DNA of 22,641 nucleotides from Eubacteriales bacterium (GTDB lineage Bacteria > Bacillota > Clostridia > Christensenellales > CAG-138): NCBI GenBank assembly GCA_028701165.1, contig JAQVRG010000005.1:1-22641 (forward strand). The letters are read 5' to 3'. The notes below the pieces were generated by a model, which was not told the origin of the DNA, ran no database searches, and saw only the letters and a program-made list of their open reading frames with translations. Below, in pieces: positions 7,699-13,358 of this stretch; position 1 is the stretch's first letter; the number at the start of each line of letters is the position of its first letter. Both the position numbers and the translations under genes were made by a program.

Positions 7699-8880
7699 AT
7701 GGCTCTACAATTCGCATCCAGAATGGATGGGCTCAAAGGCTCCGCGATCCGTGAGCTCCTTAAAATCGCCGATAAGCCCGACGTTATTTCTTTCGCAGGC
7801 GGATTTCCGGCGCCCGAGCTGTTCCCTGTGGAGGGCTTGGAGATCGTCAGTAAAAAGGTGCTGGAGGAAGATGGCCGCAAGGCGCTGCAATACAGTTCCA
7901 CCGAGGGCTTTCTTCCTCTGCGGGAACACATCAGCAAGCTGATGGAGCCGCAGAGTCTTAAGGCTGACCCGGATCAGATTTTAGTTACCGCAGGTTCCCA
8001 ACAGGGTCTTGATTTCTGCGCCAAGCTTTTCGTTAACCCCGGCGACGTCGTCATCACCGAAAGCCCCAGCTATTTAGGCGCGCTGAACGCTTTCAAGGCT
8101 TATGAGCCGAAGTTCGTCGAGGTGGAGATGGACGAGGAAGGCATGCTGATGGATAAGCTGGAGGAAGCGCTCAAAACAAACGGCAACGTGAAGTTCATCT
8201 ACACCATTCCCGATTTTCAAAACCCGACGGGGCGCACCATGACCATCGAAAGACGGAAGAAGCTCGTCGAGCTTGCCAACGCGTACGATGTGTGCGTCGT
8301 AGAGGATAACCCCTATGGATCGCTTCGCTTTGAGGGCGAGATTCATCCCGCCATCAAGAGCTTTGACACCGAGGATCGCGTGATCTATCTTGGCACCATG
8401 TCAAAAATATTCTGCCCCGGCATGCGTATCGGCTGGATTTATGCAGCACCCGCCATACTTAACAAGTTCAATCTCATCAAGCAGGGCGCGGATTTGCAGT
8501 GCAGCACCATTGCCCAGCGCGAGTGCGCCGCGTTTTTTGATATGTACGACATCAACGAGCATATCAAGAAGATCATCGATGTGTATCGCCGCAGAAGAGA
8601 TGTCATGGTGAACGCCATGAAGCAGTACTTCCCCAAGAACGTATCCTATACCTACCCGAACGGCGGCTTGTTCCTTTGGGTGACACTGCCCGAGGGCATG
8701 GATTCTACCGACGTTTTTAAGAAAGCGATGGATAAAAAGGTAGCGTTCGTGGCGGGCGAGCCCTTCTATCCCAACGGCGGCAACGCTAACCATTTCCGCA
8801 TGAACTATTCCGCCATGCCCGATGAAAAGATCATCGAAGGCGTGAAGCGGCTGGGCGAGGTATTGAACGAGCTTTGCTGA
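7699..8880 (+). CDS. PLP-dependent class I/II aminotransferase (first paralog)
   Basis: Moves an amino group between an amino acid and a 2-oxoacid. The 393 residues form a fold-type I aminotransferase of the LysN/Aro8/MocR-like group, without an N-terminal DNA-binding domain. Visible key residues are N175 in PDFQNPTG, D203 in EDNPYG, the PLP lysine K236 in GTMSKIFCPGMRIGW, and a C-terminal substrate-binding Arg in FRMNYS. The ATG at 7699 has a strong AAGGAGG site at 7682-7688. It lies 140 bases after the VOR gamma gene, separated by a hairpin; I see no convincing separate promoter. Placement suggests it supplies 2-oxoacids to the oxidoreductase (inference). Substrate is unknown; branched-chain, aromatic and 2-aminoadipate specificity all occur in the group. 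Confidence 0.92.
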   Translation: MALQFASRMDGLKGSAIRELLKIADKPDVISFAGGFPAPELFPVEGLEIVSKKVLEEDGRKALQYSSTEGFLPLREHISKLMEPQSLKADPDQILVTAGSQQGLDFCAKLFVNPGDVVITESPSYLGALNAFKAYEPKFVEVEMDEEGMLMDKLEEALKTNGNVKFIYTIPDFQNPTGRTMTIERRKKLVELANAYDVCVVEDNPYGSLRFEGEIHPAIKSFDTEDRVIYLGTMSKIFCPGMRIGWIYAAPAILNKFNLIKQGADLQCSTIAQRECAAFFDMYDINEHIKKIIDVYRRRRDVMVNAMKQYFPKNVSYTYPNGGLFLWVTLPEGMDSTDVFKKAMDKKVAFVAGEPFYPNGGNANHFRMNYSAMPDEKIIEGVKRLGEVLNELC

Positions 8881-8897
8881 GCGACGGTTCTTCTGTA

Positions 8898-8926
8898 GAA
8901 GCGGCTTTTTCGGCCGCTTCTTTTTT
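8898..8926 (+). terminator. Rho-independent terminator after the first aminotransferase
   Basis: GAAGCGGC (8898-8905) pairs with GCCGCTTC (8913-8920) around a T-rich loop and is followed by a run of six or more T. This is a textbook intrinsic terminator and separates the two aminotransferase genes. Confidence 0.92.
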
Positions 8927-8972
8927 GTTTGCCGCGCATACGGAAATTTAGCGTGTGTACGCGCCGTGCAAC

Positions 8973-9004
8973 CACTTGTGTTTTATCGCGGCAAGTGATA
9001 CAAT
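8973..9004 (+). promoter_or_regulatory. Promoter of the second aminotransferase with overlapping inverted repeat
   Basis: An extended -10 (TG at 8996-8997 then TACAAT at 8999-9004) lies 17 bases after a -35-like TTGTGT (8976-8981). A six-base inverted repeat CACTTG (8973-8978) and CAAGTG (8992-8997), spaced about two helical turns centre to centre, overlaps both boxes and could be a regulator site. The promoter call is solid; the operator call is tentative. Confidence 0.6.
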
Positions 9005-9043
9005 TCCCTTTAAGTTTTAAAATTTGACAGGGAGGACATTTCG

Positions 9044-10231
9044 ATGCAATTTCAGATCTCAGAACGCATGACCAAGCCGGACTTTCAGGGCGAGTTCGTT
9101 GACGCGATACTCAAATGCGCTGCGTCGCCGGATATGATTTCCTTTGGCGGCGGGCTTCCCAACCCCATATCCTTCCCCATACGCGAGATGGAGGATGCGG
9201 TAGCGAAGGTACTGGAAAAGAACGGCGTACAGGCTTTGCAGTACAGCACGACGGCGGGTTATGAGCCGCTTCGCGCGTACATTGCCAAGCGCTATGCGCG
9301 CATAGGCGTAGAGGCCACTGCGGATGAGATCATCATTACCAACGGCTCGCAGCAGGCGCTGGATATGTTCGCTGCCGTCATGCTCAATCCCAAGGATCCC
9401 ATCCTGCTGGAGCGTCCGAGCTATTTGGCCGCTTTGCAGACCTTCCATCTTTACGATCCCACCGTGCATACCGTAGAGTTGACGGAGCAGGGCGTGAACT
9501 GCGAGGAGCTTGCGGATATCCTGCAAAACGTCAAGCCGGTGTTCTTCTATGCGATCCCCAACTTCCAAAACCCCACCGGCCTTACCTATACGGTGGAGAC
9601 GCGGGAAAAGGCGGCGTCGCTCCTTAAAAAGAGCAACACCCTCCTCATTGAGGACAATCCCTATGGCGAGCTTCGCTTCCGCGGCGAGGGCGGCTATTCC
9701 TTCGCGCATTATCTGGGTGAACAGTGCTGCATGATGGGCACCTTCTCCAAAACCGTGTCCCCCGGCATGCGTATCGGCTGGATCTGCTGCAAAAACAAGG
9801 CGCTGCGCGATAAGCTGATGGCGTTTAAGCAGGTGATGGATCTGCACACCAATATTTTCTGCCAGATGGTGCTTGCACAATACTTGGCCGATAACGATCT
9901 GGACGAGCATATGGAGAAGATCAAGAACCTGTACCAGCATCAGGCGGAGGTGATGATGGCGGCGATGGACAAGTATCTTCCCGCGGGAACTTCCTACACC
10001 AAGCCCGAGGGCGGCATGTTCATTTGGGCCACCATGCCTGACGGCGTCAAGGCGGTGGACGTGGGCAACGCGGCGATTAAGAAGGGCCTGCTGGTCGTAG
10101 CGGGCGATCCGTTCTACGAAAAGGATCGCGGTGTACGCACGATGCGCCTGAACTATTCCAACAGCACCGAGGCGCAGATCGACGCCGGCATGAAGATACT
10201 GGGCGAAGCGATCCGGGAAATGATGAAATAA
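9044..10231 (+). CDS. PLP-dependent class I/II aminotransferase (second paralog)
   Basis: A 395-residue paralog of the preceding gene, with the same fold-type I signature: N176 in PNFQNPTG, D204 in EDNPYG, PLP lysine K236 in GTFSKTVSPGMRIGW, and Arg in MRLNYS near the C terminus. The key residues keep nearly the same numbering as in the neighbour, so the two are co-linear duplicates that have diverged considerably. The ATG at 9044 follows GGGAGGA. Unlike its neighbour it has its own promoter and sits after a terminator, so it is probably expressed under different conditions. Amino-acid substrate unknown; likely feeds or drains the 2-oxoacid pool used by the upstream oxidoreductase (inference). 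Confidence 0.92.
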   Translation: MQFQISERMTKPDFQGEFVDAILKCAASPDMISFGGGLPNPISFPIREMEDAVAKVLEKNGVQALQYSTTAGYEPLRAYIAKRYARIGVEATADEIIITNGSQQALDMFAAVMLNPKDPILLERPSYLAALQTFHLYDPTVHTVELTEQGVNCEELADILQNVKPVFFYAIPNFQNPTGLTYTVETREKAASLLKKSNTLLIEDNPYGELRFRGEGGYSFAHYLGEQCCMMGTFSKTVSPGMRIGWICCKNKALRDKLMAFKQVMDLHTNIFCQMVLAQYLADNDLDEHMEKIKNLYQHQAEVMMAAMDKYLPAGTSYTKPEGGMFIWATMPDGVKAVDVGNAAIKKGLLVVAGDPFYEKDRGVRTMRLNYSNSTEAQIDAGMKILGEAIREMMK

Positions 10232-10269
10232 GCAGAACTATAGTACAAACACGATAACATAGCAACAAG

Positions 10270-10329
10270 GGGATTGCCAAAAAGGCAGTTCCCTGATATT
10301 ATTCCGGCTTTTCCGGCTTTGCCGGAAAA
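10270..10329 (+). terminator. Two hairpins downstream of the second aminotransferase
   Basis: The first hairpin pairs 10270-10278 with 10284-10293 imperfectly around AAAAA. The second is a perfect TTTTCCGGC / GCCGGAAAA stem (10309-10317 and 10321-10329) with a TTT loop. Neither has a clear T-run on the plus strand, so termination strength is uncertain. Confidence 0.45.
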
Positions 10330-10359
10330 ACGGATTAGGCCCATGTGGCCGCTTCCGTT

Positions 10360-10401
10360 CTCATTTTGACGACCATGCCCGAAGGGCGTAGTCAAAATGA
10401 G
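10360..10401. repeat. Long imperfect inverted repeat
   Basis: An 11-base arm (10360-10370) is the exact complement of 10391-10401; a smaller GCCC-GAA-GGGC hairpin (10377-10387) sits inside. It lies between the aminotransferase hairpins and the SRP RNA terminator. It may act as an extra terminator or boundary; no function is proven. Confidence 0.55.
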
Positions 10402-10436
10402 GAAAAATCGGCTAGGGTCAAATGACCCTAGCCGAT
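10402..10436 (-). terminator. Intrinsic terminator of the SRP RNA gene
   Basis: A perfect 14-bp stem (10407-10420 with 10423-10436) and a two-base unpaired centre. On the minus strand it is followed by TTTTT (plus 10403-10407), exactly as expected for termination of the SRP RNA transcript. Confidence 0.9.
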
Positions 10437-10441
10437 AATTG

Positions 10442-10722
10442 AATTGCCGCGCACCCTCGCTTCGACAATGCGTCCATGGGCGGTAAGCCGGCGTACGGCT
10501 CCGGTCAGGCAAACCCGCGGCACATCGACGATTCCGCTTAATGCTGCTTCCGTCAGGATCTGACATGGTTCACAGACGTCGATTGCACGGGACCCAACCC
10601 TCAGCACCGCAAGACGGCGCCAGCCCCACAGACGTTTGCCTCGGCTTGGGAATTCAGCCCTGCTGTAGCGGATTGCAGGTACAGGGCACCGCTGACTCCC
10701 CGCCTAGCGCGGCAAACTTTCT
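10442..10722 (-). ncRNA. ffs: Signal recognition particle RNA, large bacterial type with Alu domain
   Basis: RNA scaffold of the signal recognition particle, which with Ffh targets nascent membrane and secreted proteins. On the minus strand the 5' part reads GGCGGGGAG, then GGTGCCCTGTACCTGCAATC, closely matching the Alu domain of Bacillus scRNA. The S domain has GAACCATGTCAG and GGAAGCAGCATTAAG, and the distal part GATGTGCCGCGGGTTTGCCTG. The ends pair through GCCGCGC (from 10713 down) and GCGCGGC (down to 10446). The apical tetraloop of the S domain reads UGAC (plus 10552-10555) instead of the common GGAA. It is flanked by a good promoter and a strong terminator. The exact 5' end is uncertain by a few bases. 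Confidence 0.95.
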
Positions 10723-10733
10723 GACTGTTCTCT

Positions 10734-10762
10734 ATTTTACATAGCATGGGAAACGATTGCAA
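10734..10762 (-). promoter_or_regulatory. Promoter of the SRP RNA gene
   Basis: On the minus strand, -35 TTGCAA (plus 10757-10762), a 17-base spacer and -10 TAAAAT (plus 10734-10739). It predicts a start near 10726-10728, just before the conserved 5' helix of the RNA. Confidence 0.75.
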
Positions 10763-10765
10763 CCT

Positions 10766-11596
10766 TTATTCTTGGCGCGAAAGAAAATTTTGCGCTTCCA
10801 GCGTAAGCTTGCCGTGCCGCGTGATATTTTTCCCGACCAACGCCCGCGCGGGCGCATCGTCGCCGGAGGCAAGGCGTGCCGCTTGAAACGCGGCCTGCGT
10901 GTCCTCAGACGGTGTAACCGGCGTATTATAAGCGTTAAACGGGCACGCGTCCATGCAGATTTCACAGCCCATATGCTTTTGCTGTAGGGCGCAGACAAAG
11001 GGAGGATACGGTACGTCGTCCATATAGTAACGCATACATTCCGTCTGTACGATCGCGGAGGAAGCAAGACCGTGCGGGTGAATGGCGTTTACGGGGCACG
11101 CGTCCATGCAGGCCGTACAGCCGTCGGGGCATGGCTTTGCGGGCGCGTCCGTTACGGGCTGCGGCGCGCAGCCGTCCGTTATCAGCGCAAAGAGCACGAT
11201 GCGCGAACCAAAAGGATCGATACGCAAAAGCCCGTTTTTGCCCTGCGCGCCAACGCCGCAGGCAAGGCACAGCGCGCGAAGCGGCGGCTCAACCGGTTCG
11301 CAGCGGCAGCCTAGGGCGGCAATTTCCACAGCCAGCGCCTTGTGCGCGTGATACGCTTGGTTGGAGGTGATATAGTAGGCGGGGATGCGGCAATCCGGCG
11401 GGTAGGGCGCGTAAGGATACGCGAGCAGCAGCACGCTGCGCGCCCACGGGAACAGCGAAGGCAAGTCGCAGGGAAGCTGCGCGTGAATATGCGCGTTTGC
11501 GGCGTCTTGCTTCCATGGCGACAGGTCGAGAAGCGGCAGCGCGTAGAGCCGCGCGAAGCCACGCGACGCGGCAAGGTTTTTCATAGCGTCAAACAT
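10766..11596 (-). CDS. QueG-like double [4Fe-4S] cluster protein
   Basis: A 276-residue protein related to epoxyqueuosine reductase QueG (DUF1730 plus a double 4Fe-4S domain). The N-terminal half ends in the family segment GVGAQGKNGLLRIDPFGSRIV (seen as residues 114-134). Cysteines C156, C160, C163, C167, C187, C211, C214 and C218 give two clusters, in CTACMDACP and CEICMDACP. The first motif has one extra residue compared with the usual CGxC spacing, and the C-terminal HEAT repeats of full-length QueG are absent, so a role in tRNA queuosine is uncertain. Start 11596 is my choice: a longer frame reaches 11668 but overlaps the divergent galM start and the promoter region. No clear Shine-Dalgarno precedes 11596; a TATACT box lies only 6 bases upstream, so a near-leaderless mRNA or the ATG at 11584 is possible. 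Confidence 0.78.
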   Translation of the reverse strand: MFDAMKNLAASRGFARLYALPLLDLSPWKQDAANAHIHAQLPCDLPSLFPWARSVLLLAYPYAPYPPDCRIPAYYITSNQAYHAHKALAVEIAALGCRCEPVEPPLRALCLACGVGAQGKNGLLRIDPFGSRIVLFALITDGCAPQPVTDAPAKPCPDGCTACMDACPVNAIHPHGLASSAIVQTECMRYYMDDVPYPPFVCALQQKHMGCEICMDACPFNAYNTPVTPSEDTQAAFQAARLASGDDAPARALVGKNITRHGKLTLEAQNFLSRQE

Positions 11597-11602
11597 GGTT
11601 GT

Positions 11603-11635
11603 AGTATAGCATAATTGCGCGTTTTGCGGTATAAT
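11603..11635. promoter_or_regulatory. Divergent promoter region, QueG-like gene and galM
   Basis: A consensus -10 TATAAT (11630-11635) faces galM, and a TATACT box (plus AGTATA, 11603-11608) faces the minus-strand QueG-like gene. Neither has a good -35 at ideal spacing. The two start regions lie within about 70 bases. Confidence 0.5.
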
Positions 11636-11666
11636 ATCTACATCGCGCATAAGGAGAGAGAAAATC

Positions 11667-12695
11667 ATGATCAGTTCTTATCAATTCGGGAAAACAGATG
11701 ACGGAAAGAATGTTACAGCCTATTGTATTACGAACAAAAACGGGAGCAAAGCGACCTTTTTGGATTACGGTTTGACGCTCTACAGCTTATGCGTACCGGA
11801 CGCCAAGGGAACGCTTGTGGATGTGGTGCTGGGCTATCCCGAACCCACGTCGCCCATGGAGGGGAATTTCGTGGGCGTTACGGTGGGGCGCGTCGCCAAC
11901 CGTATTGAAAACGCGCAGTTTGTGATCGATGGCGAAACCTTTCATGTGCCCGTGAACGATAACTGCAACTGCTTGCACAGCGGCAGCGTTTTTGTCGGCC
12001 GGATATGGAATGTGGCGGAGGATGGCGACGCGCTGCTTTGCACCTGCCTTTCCCCCGACGGCGAGGACGGCTTCCCCGGCACGCTCAAAACGACCGTGCG
12101 GCTCTCCCTTTCCGATACGAACACGCTCACCATAGACTACCGCGCGCTAACGGATAAGACGACGCCCGTGAATCTGACAAACCACGCCTATTTCAACCTT
12201 ATGGGAAAGGGAACGGCACTTACGCATACGCTTTCCATCGACGCGGACAGCGTTACGGTGGCGGATGGCAAGTTGATACCGCACGGGGTTACGCTTTCGG
12301 TTGAAGGTACGCCCTTTGATTTTCGCGCGCCTAAAATGGTTGGCCGGGATATCGATCAGCCTAACGAGATGCTTCAGGCTGTCGGCGGTTACGACTGTAA
12401 CTTCGTTTTGCGGGGCGCGGGTGTGCGCCACGCGGCAAAACTGTGCGCGGATAACGGGATCGTGATGGATGTGTTTACCGACGCGCCCTGCGTGCAGCTT
12501 TATACAGCAAACTTCCTGCCTGAAAGGCAGGGCAAGGATCGCGTGCACGCGCCGCGCTGTGCGCTGTGCCTTGAGACGCAGGGCTATCCCAACGCCGTGA
12601 ACGTGCCGGCGTTTCCCTCCGTGCTGCTTGCGCCGGGGGAAGAATACAGAACCGTGACCCAATACGCCTTTGGCACGGCGTCCAAATCCAACTAA
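11667..12695 (+). CDS. galM: Aldose 1-epimerase (mutarotase)
   Basis: Interconverts alpha and beta anomers of aldoses such as galactose and glucose. The 342 residues match the normal length. Family motifs are GRVANRI (74-80), the LHSG histidine (H104, usually LHGG), NLTNHAYFNL with catalytic H173, D243 in GYDCNFVL, and the catalytic glutamate E303 in LCLETQGYPNAVN. The ATG at 11667 follows AAGGAGAG with good spacing. No other galactose genes are in the window, so it appears to be a stand-alone sugar gene. It is probably co-transcribed with the membrane protein gene 15 bases downstream. Confidence 0.95.
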   Translation: MISSYQFGKTDDGKNVTAYCITNKNGSKATFLDYGLTLYSLCVPDAKGTLVDVVLGYPEPTSPMEGNFVGVTVGRVANRIENAQFVIDGETFHVPVNDNCNCLHSGSVFVGRIWNVAEDGDALLCTCLSPDGEDGFPGTLKTTVRLSLSDTNTLTIDYRALTDKTTPVNLTNHAYFNLMGKGTALTHTLSIDADSVTVADGKLIPHGVTLSVEGTPFDFRAPKMVGRDIDQPNEMLQAVGGYDCNFVLRGAGVRHAAKLCADNGIVMDVFTDAPCVQLYTANFLPERQGKDRVHAPRCALCLETQGYPNAVNVPAFPSVLLAPGEEYRTVTQYAFGTASKSN

Positions 12696-12710
12696 AGAAA
12701 GGGGAAAACG

Positions 12711-13289
12711 ATGAAGGTTTGTGCTTTCTGCGGAACCGACGTAAAGGATAGCTGTACAGTTTGCCCGCGATGCAAAAAAGCCATCACGCCGCCCGACGAG
12801 GAGATTTTCCCGACGCTGCGACAGCCGCGCCGCAAAAGGGCGGAGGAGGAGACGGAGGCGGAGCGTATCGCCCGCGAACAGGCCGAGGCCGAGAGAATCG
12901 CGCAGGCGGCCATCGCGCCGGACGATCCCGCGGCGGAGCTGCTTGCCTATGACGAGGGCAGGCGGGAGAAAGTGCGTGAGCACCGGTTTTTTGCGGCCGC
13001 CGCCTATACGGGGATTTTGTTTTTCATTCCCCTTCGCGCCTGCAAGAATAAAGAATACGCAGCGTTTCATGCCAATCAAGGGCTGGTGCTGCTGCTGTTC
13101 CTGCTTGCGGATGTGCTGGCTGTGAATATGCTGGGAAACTCACCCGTAATCTATACCGTATGTATGGGTCTTTTCGGCGGTTTATTTTATCTGATGGTGC
13201 TGGGCGTAATCCGCGTCTTTCGCGGCAGCATGGAGCCGTTGCCCATAATCGGCGGTATCAAGCTGATCAGCCCCAAAGCGCGAAAGTAG
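12711..13289 (+). CDS. Zinc-ribbon membrane protein, DUF4870-like
   Basis: A 192-residue protein of unknown function. A short N-terminal zinc ribbon uses C4, C7, C18 and C21. It is followed by a highly charged, probably helical linker with two EAERIA repeats (residues 49-64), then three likely membrane segments (about 92-108, 124-141 and 147-170). The segment YAAFHANQGLVLLLF (116-130) resembles the FHxNQGL motif of DUF4870/Tic20-like small membrane proteins. The ATG has an AAAGGGG ribosome site and begins with the zinc ribbon. It follows galM by 15 bases and is followed by a terminator. The zinc ribbon should face the cytosol, but nothing identifies a partner. Confidence 0.8.
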   Translation: MKVCAFCGTDVKDSCTVCPRCKKAITPPDEEIFPTLRQPRRKRAEEETEAERIAREQAEAERIAQAAIAPDDPAAELLAYDEGRREKVREHRFFAAAAYTGILFFIPLRACKNKEYAAFHANQGLVLLLFLLADVLAVNMLGNSPVIYTVCMGLFGGLFYLMVLGVIRVFRGSMEPLPIIGGIKLISPKARK

Positions 13290-13315
13290 GGATATACACG
13301 CGCATAACAAAAGAA

Positions 13316-13350
13316 GCCGCTTCGCACGGAAACGCGAGCGGCCCTTTTTT
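13316..13350. terminator. Terminator between convergent genes
   Basis: GCCGCTTCGC (13316-13325) pairs with GCGAGCGGC (13334-13342), with one bulged T and an eight-base loop, followed by TTTTTT (13345-13350). It ends the galM transcript. On the minus strand the stem is followed by TTCTTTTG, so it probably also serves the c-di-GMP enzyme gene. Confidence 0.85.
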
Positions 13351-13358
13351 GTTGTGCC

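Noticed and set aside
10153..10566. 137-residue minus-strand open frame at 10153-10566
   Set aside because: It crosses the SRP RNA 3' half, its terminator and the other hairpins, and runs into the aminotransferase gene; the RNA explains the sequence.
12147..13079. 310-residue minus-strand open frame across galM and the zinc-ribbon gene
   Set aside because: It spans two strong genes and their junction and has no protein-family features.
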